Both the position numbers and the translations under genes were made by a program. Shown piece by piece: positions 36,700 to 46,111 of a stretch of 64,000 bases of DNA (positions within the stretch are counted from its first letter, which is position 1; every line of letters starts with the position of its first letter). The DNA is taken from positions 62,001 to 126,000 of the forward strand of contig NZ_MRZN01000003.1 of NCBI RefSeq assembly GCF_002614725.1. Direction: 5' to 3'. Under the pieces are notes generated by a model, which was given only the letters and a program-made list of their open reading frames with translations, searched no databases and was not told the origin of the DNA. This DNA is from Staphylococcus edaphicus. GTDB taxonomy: Bacteria > Bacillota > Bacilli > Staphylococcales > Staphylococcaceae.

Positions 36700-37536
36700 T
36701 TAATGTTCGTCGATTAAAAAACCATTACCATAAACATCACGTACATCGTGTATGACTAAAAAAGCTTCGTTATCTATTTTTTTAATCAAACGTTTCGCAC
36801 GTGTTACCTGTGTCTTAGTTATAACGACATATAGGATATCTTTTTCTTGTTTAGAAAAATAACCGCGTCCATTTAAAATAGTAAGTCCACGTCCAACTTG
36901 TTCATCGATCACCTTAGCAATCTCATCAGGTTTACTTGAAATAATTGTCATTGCTTTCTTCGTATTCAAACCTTCTATAACGTAATCCATCACTTTAGTT
37001 CCAATATATAAAGAAATAACTGTGACAAGTGCACTTGAGATTGGAATAACTGTTAGCGAAATCGCCACAACAATTAAATCAAAAAACAGTAATGCATAAG
37101 GTGTACTTACATCTAAATACTTATTGGCTATACGCGCTAAAATCGTTGTCCCAGCGGTTGTTCCTCCAGCCAGAACAATAACTCCTATACCGAGACCAAC
37201 ACATGTACCACCAAATACTGCATTGACGAGAATATTTCCAGTTTCAATCTTCCAACTTACTGTTAATTCTAAAAATATTGAAATGAGTATTGTTGCTACT
37301 ATTGTTAAATACATACTTCTTTTACTTAAAAATTTATAGCCTATAGCGATAAGTACCGCATTAAATACGAAGTTGGTTACACCTGGAGAAATGTGAAAGG
37401 CATAGTAAAGAACGATAGCTATACCAGTTACGCCTCCTTCACCTAAGTCAGCAGATATAATAAATGTATTTACGCCTGCCGAAAATATAAACGATCCCAC
37501 AACGACTAATATTAAATCACGTACTGTTTTATTCAC
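36700..37536 (-). CDS. YitT family membrane protein (DUF161/DUF2179)
   Basis: A 278-residue protein. About five membrane segments in the first 180 residues show the YitT pattern GVNTFIISADLGEGGVTGIAI and GTCVGLGIGVIVLAGGTTAGTTI. The C-terminal cytoplasmic DUF2179 domain (ILNGRGYFSKQEKDILYVVI) resembles PII-like ligand domains. Function unknown; roles in ion or serine transport have been proposed for relatives. The GTG at 37536 was chosen, eight bases after AAGGGGG. Confidence 0.8.
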   Translation of the reverse strand: MNKTVRDLILVVVGSFIFSAGVNTFIISADLGEGGVTGIAIVLYYAFHISPGVTNFVFNAVLIAIGYKFLSKRSMYLTIVATILISIFLELTVSWKIETGNILVNAVFGGTCVGLGIGVIVLAGGTTAGTTILARIANKYLDVSTPYALLFFDLIVVAISLTVIPISSALVTVISLYIGTKVMDYVIEGLNTKKAMTIISSKPDEIAKVIDEQVGRGLTILNGRGYFSKQEKDILYVVITKTQVTRAKRLIKKIDNEAFLVIHDVRDVYGNGFLIDEH

Positions 37537-37687
37537 CCACACGACCCCCTTGAATTTACTTCAATCAATTGAATGTTAGCAAATAATCATAAATACCACA
37601 ACATCTATATTGCGCCAACAGGGGAAAACATCACTCTAAAACATTATAAAACTGCGGTTGTTTTATAATGCAATCATCTAAAGTTTA

Positions 37688-37702
37688 AAAATTCTGAAAT
37701 TT
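37688..37702. promoter_or_regulatory. Weak CodY-like box at the sRNA promoter
   Basis: AAAATTCTGAAATTT matches the CodY consensus AATTTTCWGAAAATT at 12 of 15 positions and directly abuts the -35 of the RsaD-like transcript. Confidence 0.4.
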
Positions 37703-37705
37703 CTG

Positions 37706-37734
37706 TTTACTTTTACATTTCTGTTTGCTATAAT
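37706..37734 (+). promoter_or_regulatory. SigmaA promoter of sRNA
   Basis: The -35 TTTACT (37706-37711), a 17-base spacer and TGC-TATAAT (37729-37734, extended -10) make a strong promoter. No open frame follows it; a terminator lies about 190 bases downstream. Confidence 0.75.
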
Positions 37735-37740
37735 ACAATT

Positions 37741-37927
37741 TATCTTCTTATTGATAGCCAATAAGAAGCCATCTCCTTTGTGTTGTTTATAGTAACAAAC
37801 AAAACAATTTTTGCTCGAGTATATATTTAGTACCTAGTCCTTACTAATTATGTACAATTAATTCATTTCCCGTAAAAACCAAGTAATGACGAATGTGTCT
37901 CCTCACTTCAATTACTTGGTTTTTTTG
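37741..37927 (+). ncRNA. rsaD: Candidate small RNA RsaD
   Basis: A near-consensus promoter and an intrinsic terminator (AACCAAGTAAT with ATTACTTGGTT, then T6, ending near 37926) bracket about 187 bases with no reading frame. Unpaired C-rich stretches (ATTTCCCG and TCTCCTCA) resemble the UCCC motifs of staphylococcal Rsa RNAs. From memory, S. aureus RsaD is about 175 nt, maps near nupC and is CodY-controlled; the weak CodY-like box agrees. The name is inferred from position and signals, since I could not align the sequence. Confidence 0.65.
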
Positions 37928-38175
37928 TCATTTTATTGATGTGCTCTCTCGAATCATTCAACTCATTTTTTATACGGTTATACGGGGACTAATTTACCTA
38001 CTAGAAAACCATGTATAATGCAATACACGCTTGCAACATTGTATCAAATGAGAACAATAGACTCAGAGCCTATCCCAAACAAGCATGCACAATCTATATG
38101 CTATCGTTTTAAAATGAAAAGGACTAACCCCTTGTTAATGCGGATTAGTCCTTAATTTTACATAACTAATTATGT
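37928..38175. other. nupC downstream region
   Basis: AT-rich sequence with a terminator at 38119-38152 (AAGGACTAA...TTAGTCCTT) for minus-strand nupC. Otherwise empty. Confidence 0.6.
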
Positions 38176-39405
38176 TTACCAAGCAAATAAGCCAACAAAG
38201 CCTGCGGTCATTAATGACACTAAAATACCTGCAAGTAATAACATGGGTACATATTGCGATACGAAATCAGACGTTTTCTTATCTACAATACCTTTTAATG
38301 TACCAACAATCATGCCAATAGTTGAGAAATTAGCGAATGAGATTAAAAATGTTGTGATAACTGCACGTCTATGCGGCGAATAGGAATCCACTACATCTTT
38401 AATTTGCCCCATAACAACAAACTCATTTGTAACAATTTTCTTAGCCATTTGTTGTGCAACAATCCATGCCTCATCCCATGGTAAGCCTAGCAACAGGGCA
38501 AAAGGATACATAAATGCACCGAGAATTTGATCTAGGCCAAAGCTACCTTTAATGCCTGCCCAGTTACCAACAATACCAGTAAGTAAGTTAATCATTCGAT
38601 CGATTAAATCTGATAATGCGACGAAACTGATAACAAAGGCAACAATAATTAGTATCAATTTACCTGCATTAAGCACTGAGTCACCTAGGAATGAAAAGAA
38701 AGGTTGTCTCTCTACTTCATCATTTTGAATACTATAAATAATATCTTCTTTCTCTTCTAAAGTGACTGGATTTAATATGGATGAAACGATAATCGCATTT
38801 ATAATATTTAATGGAATTGCCGTTAACACCAAATCACCTGGTACCATCGAAACATATGCTCCAACAATTGCTCCAGATATTGAACTCATTGACATCATAG
38901 CAACTGTTAACACACGTGTTTCTTTCATACGTTTTAGCTGTTCATTTGAAACAGCCAATGCTTCTGTATTACCTAAGAACATCATTTCAATACCGAAGAA
39001 TGACTCGAATTTAGGTTGTCGTGTGATTTTTGCTAAGACCCAACCAATCGCCCCAATTACTCTTGGCAGAATGTTAAAGTACATTAAAATATCAAATAAT
39101 GGTACAACTAATAAAATTGGGAACAAAGCACTTACTGCCATGTCCATCGCACCAGGTTTCACCCAACTAGCAAATGCAAAGCCTGTCCCTGCATGTGCCG
39201 AATCAATTACCCAAGAAATGCCATTTGCCAACGATTGTACTGCCATCTTCCCCCATGGAAAGTACATTAAAAACCATGCTAAGAATAAGTTTAACACTAC
39301 TAAAATAGCAATCGATTTCCATTGAATATGCTTCTTATTTCTAGAAAATAAGACTGCAATCCCTAAAAACACAAACAACCCAATTATGTTAATCACTAAG
39401 AACAT
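38176..39405 (-). CDS. nupC: NupC, concentrative nucleoside transporter
   Basis: A 409-residue CNT-family carrier. The N-terminal hydrophobic domain, the GVFEMMFLGNTEALAVSNEQL-like substrate region (here GIEMMFLGNTEALAVSNEQL) and the ITTFLISFANFSTIGMIVGTLKG region are typical. It takes up nucleosides with cations. Good GGTGGG site. It is single, with its own terminator, and an inverted repeat about 110 bases upstream may be an operator. Confidence 0.9.
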   Translation of the reverse strand: MFLVINIIGLFVFLGIAVLFSRNKKHIQWKSIAILVVLNLFLAWFLMYFPWGKMAVQSLANGISWVIDSAHAGTGFAFASWVKPGAMDMAVSALFPILLVVPLFDILMYFNILPRVIGAIGWVLAKITRQPKFESFFGIEMMFLGNTEALAVSNEQLKRMKETRVLTVAMMSMSSISGAIVGAYVSMVPGDLVLTAIPLNIINAIIVSSILNPVTLEEKEDIIYSIQNDEVERQPFFSFLGDSVLNAGKLILIIVAFVISFVALSDLIDRMINLLTGIVGNWAGIKGSFGLDQILGAFMYPFALLLGLPWDEAWIVAQQMAKKIVTNEFVVMGQIKDVVDSYSPHRRAVITTFLISFANFSTIGMIVGTLKGIVDKKTSDFVSQYVPMLLLAGILVSLMTAGFVGLFAW

Positions 39406-39513
39406 AATACACCCACCATTTCTAATTTAAATCATTGCCCACAATGTATGTTTGAAAGTATCTCTGTCGATATGTATTCAGAAAATGTAGATTAGCCAAA
39501 TATGTCTATACTT

Positions 39514-39533
39514 ATAACGCACAGTTGCGTTAT
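39514..39533. promoter_or_regulatory. Inverted repeat upstream of nupC
   Basis: ATAACGC-N6-GCGTTAT, extended outward by imperfect pairs, lies in the nupC upstream region. Symmetry suggests a dimeric repressor operator; the regulator is not identified. Confidence 0.45.
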
Positions 39534-39744
39534 TAAGTTTTAACATGCTAAACTCCTTACATTTTCCTAATCCCTATTTTATAATTTCATCATTAATAAT
39601 GCATTATACGATTTCAAAACATTGCTTTTAATAATTCACAATAATTATAGCACGCATGTACTTTATATAAAATAACTATTTTATAGTTCGATTAATATTG
39701 ATTTTGTGGTTCTTGTTCATCTTTAACATTCGTCTTTTAATATG

Positions 39745-39785
39745 AAAACGACTCCATTTACTAATCAAATGAAGTCGTTTTTAGT
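39745..39785. terminator. Terminator of abcA
   Basis: AAAACGACTCCATTT pairs with AAATGAAGTCGTTTT (one mismatch), with a T-run at its right edge and an A-run at its left. Confidence 0.85.
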
Positions 39786-39789
39786 CTTT

Positions 39790-41508
39790 TTATTTTGTTA
39801 AATTTTGTGTATTTACAAATTGCTGGTATTTTTCATGATTTGAAATAAGTTCTTCATGTGTACCTTTACCTGTTACTTTACCTGCATCAATAAAGATAAT
39901 TTGTTCAGCTTTTTTAATAGTAGAAAGTCTGTGCGCGATAACAACTGTCGTCCTATTTTCCATTAGTTCTTCTAAAGCATCTTGTATCTTGCGCTCGCTT
40001 TCACTATCTAAGTTAGCTGTAGCTTCATCTAATAACAAAATATCAGGATTCTTTACGAAACTACGGGCGATATCAATGCGTTGTCGTTGACCACCTGATA
40101 GTTTCAGTCCACGTTCACCGACTACTGTATCGTAACCATCTTCAAATTGTTCAATAAACTCATGACAATTTGCCAATTTTGCATATTGTATCAGTTCTGC
40201 ATCAGTTACTTCTCGATTAATACCATATAAGATATTGTCTTTGATTGTGCCATTCATCATCGAATTAGACTGCATAACGTAGCCTATTTTTTCACGCCAA
40301 TCTCCTAATGCAATATCATAAATTGACTTGCCACCATATGTAATATCTCCCTTTTCAATATCATACATGCGTTCTATAATATTAAAAATCGTACTCTTGC
40401 CTGAACCGGATGGTCCAACAAATGCAGTGACTTTACTTGACGGAATTTCGAAACTCACATCGGACAGAATGGGTTTCACACCATATTTAAAGTCCACATT
40501 TTCAAATATTAAACTGCCATCAGTAATTTTATTTTCTTGTGTTACATGTAATGCTTCCGTCGGTTCTTCCATAATTTCATAGATACGACTGCTGGCACCG
40601 ACCGCTTTTTTATAATCAGTAACGAGTGTTGATAAATTAATTAACGGTGATGACAATTGAATCACATAGAATATCATAGCAATGAGTGTTCCAGCAGTAA
40701 TTGCACCTGACGAAATTCTTATCGCACCAAAGCCTAATATTATCGCAATTGTCAGTAACATAATCACACCTGATATAGGCTGAATAATTGCTGTGACTTT
40801 AGCTTGCTTCAATCCTAAAAAATATATTTCCTTTAAATTTTTATGCGCATTATCTAATTCTAAATCTTCAGTATGCGAGACCTTTACTAATCGCATTTCA
40901 GTTAAAACACGTCCTAATAGACCACTAAAATTAGCAATTTCAGACTGCGTTTTTTTAGAAATGTTTTGCATCACTTTACCTAACGGAATCATAATTAAAA
41001 CAAAAATTGGTATCGTAATAAATGTTAATAAGGTCATCTTCCAATCCATTACAAATAACATCACCATAGAACCAATAATAGTTAGCACAGATGGTAAGAG
41101 ATTAGGTAATTTTTCAGAAATAAATTCATTAATTACTTTCGTATCGTCCGTTAAACGGCTCATCAATTGACCACTTTCATTTTGATCAAAGAATGGCATT
41201 TTCAAATGAATAATATGGCGCCATAACACAGAGCGAATCGCATAAATAATTTTTTCACCAATTTTACTTAATAAATATAATCCAATCCCACTTAATAAGG
41301 CGTTGATTATAAAGATAGAGATGAATCCAGCGACAAACATCCAGTTCATATTTTCAAATGAGAATTTATCAACAAGCTTACCAGTGAATAACGGTACTAG
41401 TAGCCCGGTGATACTACCTAATGAAGAGATCAATACGGCAACAATGATAAGACCTATTGGCCATGATAATTTTTTGAATAAGTAGAATAATGGATTCTCT
41501 TGCTTCAT
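39790..41508 (-). CDS. abcA: AbcA, ABC multidrug/peptide exporter
   Basis: A 572-residue half-transporter. The first ~320 residues hold six membrane segments. The ATPase domain has Walker A GPSGSGKST near 370, signature LSGGQRQRI and Walker B ILLLDEAT. S. aureus AbcA (575 residues), divergent from pbp4, exports cytotoxic peptides (PSMs), dyes and some beta-lactams; the divergent pbp4 here supports orthology. AGAGG ribosome site. The 230-base divergent promoter region probably carries shared regulation. Confidence 0.93.
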   Translation of the reverse strand: MKQENPLFYLFKKLSWPIGLIIVAVLISSLGSITGLLVPLFTGKLVDKFSFENMNWMFVAGFISIFIINALLSGIGLYLLSKIGEKIIYAIRSVLWRHIIHLKMPFFDQNESGQLMSRLTDDTKVINEFISEKLPNLLPSVLTIIGSMVMLFVMDWKMTLLTFITIPIFVLIMIPLGKVMQNISKKTQSEIANFSGLLGRVLTEMRLVKVSHTEDLELDNAHKNLKEIYFLGLKQAKVTAIIQPISGVIMLLTIAIILGFGAIRISSGAITAGTLIAMIFYVIQLSSPLINLSTLVTDYKKAVGASSRIYEIMEEPTEALHVTQENKITDGSLIFENVDFKYGVKPILSDVSFEIPSSKVTAFVGPSGSGKSTIFNIIERMYDIEKGDITYGGKSIYDIALGDWREKIGYVMQSNSMMNGTIKDNILYGINREVTDAELIQYAKLANCHEFIEQFEDGYDTVVGERGLKLSGGQRQRIDIARSFVKNPDILLLDEATANLDSESERKIQDALEELMENRTTVVIAHRLSTIKKAEQIIFIDAGKVTGKGTHEELISNHEKYQQFVNTQNLTK

Positions 41509-41738
41509 GTTTATTACCTCTTTTTAAATTTTTTATTTCACTTACATTATAAATGAGCAGGTATGTTTTATAAAACCTCATTGTGTTTGTAACATTACAA
41601 GGCATATCTATTTTACACAACTCTTTTACATTCCACAAATACTTAAAAATTAATAGGGTTAAGTTTTATTATAAGTTTGCATTATGCTAGAATATCTCTA
41701 TCACACTAAAACTGAATATATTAAGAGGGAATGTAATT

Positions 41739-43034
41739 ATGAGAAAGTTTATACTAACTATGATAACTGTACTCTTCATTGGTACAATTATAACACCTTT
41801 TGCGCAGGCCGAAAGTATTACACCTACACAAGCGGCAAATCAATACGGTTACAACGTAACCGAGTCATATCAACCAGAAGGTGCCGTTAACGTCGCTCAA
41901 ACTGGTCAACTTCTTTATCAATACAATATGAATAAGACATGGTATCCTGCTTCAATGTCTAAATTAATGACAATGTATTTAACACTTGATGCAGTAAATC
42001 ATGGGGACTTGTCTTTAAACGATAAAGTTAAGATGACTGATGACCACTACAGAATGTCAACACTACCAGAACTAAGTAATACGAAACTTTATCCTGGTGA
42101 AACCTACACAATCAAAGAGTTGTTGCAAATTACTGTATCTAACTCAAGTAATGCTGCTGCGCTTATTTTGGCTAAGGAAGTATCTGGTAATGTTTCTGAT
42201 TTTACGGATAAAATGAATTCAAAAGCAAAATCATTAGGTATGAATGATACACATTTTGTGAATCCGACAGGTGCTGAAAATAAACAACTAAAAGATTTTG
42301 CACCTAAAAAATATAAAAATGAAGACAATACCACTTCAACTGCCAAAGACTTTGGTATTTTGTCACAACATGCAGTTCAAGATACGCCTAAAGTTTTAGA
42401 TTTTACAAAACAACTTGCACCGACGCAACACGGTGTAACTTACTATACGTTTAACCATTCACTTGAAGGTGCCGACATGAGTCTAGAAGGTACTGATGGA
42501 TTAAAGACAGGATCAAGTGATATCGCTGATTATAATCACACGATTACAACTAAACGTGAAGGTTTCCGAATTAATCAAGTTATCATGGGGGCTGGTGATT
42601 ATAAAAACCTCGGTGGTGAAAAACAGCGTAATATGATGGGAAATGCATTAATGAATATGTCCTTTGATCAATATAAATATAAAAAAGTATTATCTAAAGG
42701 AGAACAGAAAATTAATGGCAAGACCTATTTTGTTGAAAAAGACCTTTACGATGTATTGCCTAAAGATTTTGATAAACAAGACTACAAAGTAGTCATTGAA
42801 GATAAAAAAGCACACATTGACTATGACCGTAAATTTATTTCAGATAAATATGGTCCACCAACTGTTAATGTGAATAAGCCGCTCGTTCATCAAACTACAA
42901 CGATAGTAAAATCTTCTTGGGATGACCATCCAATATTAACATTATTGGGTACGATTTTAATCATTATTGCGATAGCAATCGTTATTTACTTGATTATTGA
43001 TATTTTCAGAAGAAAATCACGCAACAACAAATAA
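41739..43034 (+). CDS. pbp4: PBP4, low-molecular-mass penicillin-binding protein
   Basis: A 431-residue precursor. A signal peptide ends near residue 23 (AQAES). The transpeptidase/carboxypeptidase motifs are SMSK at 72-75, SSN at 136-138 and KTG near 256. A C-terminal beta domain, a membrane helix (~400-420) and a basic RRKSR tail complete it. PBP4 cross-links peptidoglycan to a high degree and contributes to beta-lactam resistance. The length equals S. aureus PBP4. GAGGGAA site. Confidence 0.95.
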   Translation: MRKFILTMITVLFIGTIITPFAQAESITPTQAANQYGYNVTESYQPEGAVNVAQTGQLLYQYNMNKTWYPASMSKLMTMYLTLDAVNHGDLSLNDKVKMTDDHYRMSTLPELSNTKLYPGETYTIKELLQITVSNSSNAAALILAKEVSGNVSDFTDKMNSKAKSLGMNDTHFVNPTGAENKQLKDFAPKKYKNEDNTTSTAKDFGILSQHAVQDTPKVLDFTKQLAPTQHGVTYYTFNHSLEGADMSLEGTDGLKTGSSDIADYNHTITTKREGFRINQVIMGAGDYKNLGGEKQRNMMGNALMNMSFDQYKYKKVLSKGEQKINGKTYFVEKDLYDVLPKDFDKQDYKVVIEDKKAHIDYDRKFISDKYGPPTVNVNKPLVHQTTTIVKSSWDDHPILTLLGTILIIIAIAIVIYLIIDIFRRKSRNNK

Positions 43035-43052
43035 CTTCAAACTTTATCTTGC

Positions 43053-43088
43053 GATAGATTCTAGATGTATAGAATCTATCATTTTTTT
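43053..43088 (+). terminator. Terminator of pbp4
   Basis: GATAGATTCT and AGAATCTATC arms, followed by ATTTTTTT. Confidence 0.9.
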
Positions 43089-43117
43089 AAACCTTTAAGA
43101 GGTATACCTTGCACATA

Positions 43118-43160
43118 AAAAAGGTTGTTGAAATTAGAATGCTAATCTCAACAACCTTTT
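43118..43160 (-). terminator. Terminator of tagBXD
   Basis: AAAAGGTTGTTGA plus inner ATTAG pair with CTAAT and TCAACAACCTTTT; the A-run gives a T-tract on the minus strand. Confidence 0.88.
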
Positions 43161-43194
43161 CATTTAACCCTTGTTCTACTAGTGATAGAACGCT

Positions 43195-43593
43195 TTATTT
43201 CTCGCTATCACCATATAATTCTTTTTTAATTTTAGTAGTAGAAATACCTTCTGTACGATTCAGATAAATCACTTCACATTTATCTTTTAAGAAATCAAAT
43301 TCGCCTTCCCAATCATGACCCATGACAAAGGTATCTACTTCATAACGTTCAACATCTATTTCTTTTTGACCCCAACCACTTTCCGGTATTACAAGGTCAA
43401 CATAACGTATAGATTCTAACATCATTTTACGTTGCTCATAGTTATAATAAGATTTTTTATTTTTTATACGATTAAATTCATCTGTTGATAATGCAACTAT
43501 TAAATAGTCACCCATTTCTCTAGCTCTTCTTAACAATTCAATATGGCCATAATGTAACAAATCATATGTACCATAGGTAATTACTCGTTTCAT
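43195..43593 (-). CDS. tagD: TagD, glycerol-3-phosphate cytidylyltransferase
   Basis: A 132-residue nucleotidyltransferase making CDP-glycerol for teichoic acid linkage. It has HYGH at residues 14-17 in the TYDLLHYGHIELLRRA context and the C-terminal RTEGISTTKI motif. Length is that of the family (~132). It is the last gene of tagB-tagX-tagD, about 90 bases after tagX with its own AAGGAG site. Confidence 0.95.
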   Translation of the reverse strand: MKRVITYGTYDLLHYGHIELLRRAREMGDYLIVALSTDEFNRIKNKKSYYNYEQRKMMLESIRYVDLVIPESGWGQKEIDVERYEVDTFVMGHDWEGEFDFLKDKCEVIYLNRTEGISTTKIKKELYGDSEK

Positions 43594-43684
43594 AAACTGT
43601 ACTCCTTAACAAAAGATTAACTTAAAATTTACATTTTTAAAAATTATAGCATACTACACTTAACTTTACGAATATCGACTATTT

Positions 43685-44743
43685 TTATCGGTTTAAAAGT
43701 TGTTTCAACTTCATTTTCCCTCTGAATCGCGCACGTTTTGGTAGTAACTCAGCTTTAAAACGATAATAATTGGGTCTCCCAATGCCAACCCTTAACAATG
43801 TATCTCTCCACTGCTGATACATTGCTTTATTCCATTTTTTACTACCTTGTTCAACTACTTTAACTATTCTGAACATCGCTTTCCCATCGTAATCTGTTTT
43901 CTGCATTTCATTGATATATGTTGTAACTAAATCCAGTAATTGTTTCGTAATCACAGCATTCTTCTCAACGTATGCTTGTAACAAATAACTGACAATGAGC
44001 TCATCCATTCGGTAACTGTAATATGTTCTTGCTTCTCTGAGTGATAATATATCCATCACGCGTGCTCTCACTTTAACCGCATCTTGCATATATGAAACAA
44101 ATTGATCCGTACGTTGGTCTGTAACAGAGCCATCTTGTTCATTATAACCGTAAACGACATCTGGTAATAATTGAATATCACGTGCTTTTTTATACGCGCT
44201 AATGATAAATGTATGCTCCTCACAGAAGACGACATCTTCATCGAAGCGTAAATCCGCAAATTTAGCGTTAAACATCTTAGCGCCTGGGCCAATAGATTGC
44301 ATCATATCTGGGCATTGTCCAAGATTCACTTTATCAAGCTTTTGAATAGCCTGATGTGAATAGATTGTTTGCCAGTCACCATCTTTTTCACGCCCTATTT
44401 GTCCAATGACAATGTCTACGTCATCATCCTGTTGATAATAATCGGCCATGAAATCAATTCTACTAGGTAAAAATTCATCATCTGCATCTAAAAACATAAA
44501 TACATCACCTGTCATATTAGCAATGCCCGCATTTCTACTTGCAGCTGCACCTTGGTTGGTCTGGTTGATGATAATGACGTGTTTGTATTCTTTTTGTAAC
44601 TTTTCTAATTCACGCTTGCTATTGTCTGTTGAGCCATCATTGATACAAATAATTTCATATTGGTGTTTCGTATCAATCGATGCAATTGCTCTTCGAATTG
44701 TTTTTTCTGCATTGTACACAGGTATTATAATTGAAATTTTCAT
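43685..44743 (-). CDS. tagX: TagX, family-2 glycosyltransferase
   Basis: A 352-residue glycosyltransferase. The GT-A domain begins MKISIIIPVYNAEKTI, with EIICINDGSTDNS and the DxD-like FLDADDEFLP. The C-terminal ~120 residues are basic and helical. It lies between tagB and tagD as in S. aureus, where its biochemical role in wall teichoic acid is not settled. Its start overlaps the tagB stop (ATGA). Confidence 0.88.
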   Translation of the reverse strand: MKISIIIPVYNAEKTIRRAIASIDTKHQYEIICINDGSTDNSKRELEKLQKEYKHVIIINQTNQGAAASRNAGIANMTGDVFMFLDADDEFLPSRIDFMADYYQQDDDVDIVIGQIGREKDGDWQTIYSHQAIQKLDKVNLGQCPDMMQSIGPGAKMFNAKFADLRFDEDVVFCEEHTFIISAYKKARDIQLLPDVVYGYNEQDGSVTDQRTDQFVSYMQDAVKVRARVMDILSLREARTYYSYRMDELIVSYLLQAYVEKNAVITKQLLDLVTTYINEMQKTDYDGKAMFRIVKVVEQGSKKWNKAMYQQWRDTLLRVGIGRPNYYRFKAELLPKRARFRGKMKLKQLLNR

Positions 44744-45846
44744 ATTTTCACCATTTTCTCTATCTCATTGATTACGTTCGTTAAACTATCTTGCGTATTG
44801 TATTCATGCCAAACATCAAATAAAGGAGATAATTGTACATCACTCGCACTTATTTTTTCTATAAGTTCTGTTTCACTATATGCCTTATAACCTTCAGGTA
44901 TTGCTTTATAAAATTTATTGAGCCCTCGTTCTTGCTCATATTGTGTTTCGTCATAAACATAAAATACCGTTGGTTTACCTAACAAACTAGCCTCAATTGC
45001 TAAAGAACTATAGTCACTAATTATAACATCTGCTAAAATCATCAATGTTTGTAAATGTATCGTTGTTTGTGCTTCCGTTTCAATTGAAGGGTGAAGTTTG
45101 CTAAGCAAAGTATACTCTGGTAATGCTGCTTCAAATTCACCTTTATCAATATTACGGTTAGCTTGTTTATGTTCACGATACGTTGGTACATATATAGCCA
45201 CTTTACCTTCTATACCATATTGTTTTTTTAATTCATGCTGTCTTTTTTTTATATCTAGCGTTGTATATGGCACTAATCTTGGCAAACCAGTTCTTAAAAA
45301 TTGTTCATCCGTTGCGTCAAAAGAAGCTTTAAAACATGCAACCATTGGTTCTCCACCTACAAGATACTTATCTGTCGCGCCATAGACATTTTTATATTGT
45401 GTAACCATTTTAGTATTTGATAAATCCACTTGATGATCAGTTAAACCAAAATGCTTCAACGCACCTGCTGCATGCCAAGTTTGAATAACAGTTTGCTGGG
45501 GTTTTTTCTTCAGTCCACCAAGCATTAAATAATACGTATCAATCACTATAACCTTTGCGGTACTGAGTGCTTTAATATGTTTGAATACGCGTTTATTGCC
45601 TGTAGATATAAAGTTAATATTTTCAAATTGTTGTATGTATGCTCGATTCGAATCATTTCCAATCACAGTAATTAAATAGCCTTTTCTATATAATGCCTCA
45701 ATAATCGGATATACATCTTCAGCAAATGTCATCATGATGACGATATGTCTATCTTGTATTTTCTTCTTCATATATATTAAATTCAAAAAGCTAATGATTG
45801 TCATATACAGTTTTTTAATCATTTGTCTCACTATGTCCACCGCCAT
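44740..45846 (-). CDS. tagB: TagB, teichoic acid glycerolphosphate primase
   Basis: A 368-residue CDP-glycerol glycerophosphotransferase. It has QTWHAAGALKHFGL and the catalytic-site patterns VPTYREH and LADVIISDYSSLAIEASLLGKPTVFY. It adds the first glycerol phosphate to the linkage disaccharide lipid. The outermost ATG has a poor ribosome site; internal Met9 or Met15 are alternative starts. It is first in tagB-tagX-tagD. Confidence 0.92.
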   Translation of the reverse strand: MAVDIVRQMIKKLYMTIISFLNLIYMKKKIQDRHIVIMMTFAEDVYPIIEALYRKGYLITVIGNDSNRAYIQQFENINFISTGNKRVFKHIKALSTAKVIVIDTYYLMLGGLKKKPQQTVIQTWHAAGALKHFGLTDHQVDLSNTKMVTQYKNVYGATDKYLVGGEPMVACFKASFDATDEQFLRTGLPRLVPYTTLDIKKRQHELKKQYGIEGKVAIYVPTYREHKQANRNIDKGEFEAALPEYTLLSKLHPSIETEAQTTIHLQTLMILADVIISDYSSLAIEASLLGKPTVFYVYDETQYEQERGLNKFYKAIPEGYKAYSETELIEKISASDVQLSPLFDVWHEYNTQDSLTNVINEIEKMVKI

Positions 45847-46018
45847 TCATTTACACTACGTTTGTTTATATTATAGCTACTATAAGTATAAATTTATAGA
45901 AAAATCCTTTTTAAAATTACATTTTCAATTTAAGCACAATCAAATACACTTAAATATTTTCAATAAAACAAGTTTCCAAATATTGTATCCGTCATCAAAT
46001 GTATAGAATATAAAAAAT

Positions 46019-46058
46019 AAAATGCTAGCAAAGTAATCTATACTTTGCTAGCATTTTA
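46019..46058 (-). terminator. Terminator of tagG
   Basis: A perfect 17-bp stem, AAAATGCTAGCAAAGTA / TACTTTGCTAGCATTTT, with a five-base loop. Confidence 0.9.
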
Positions 46059-46111
46059 ATAACTTACTTGTTGAACATTCAGCATTTTCCCTATCTAAAC
46101 TATACTTATAA

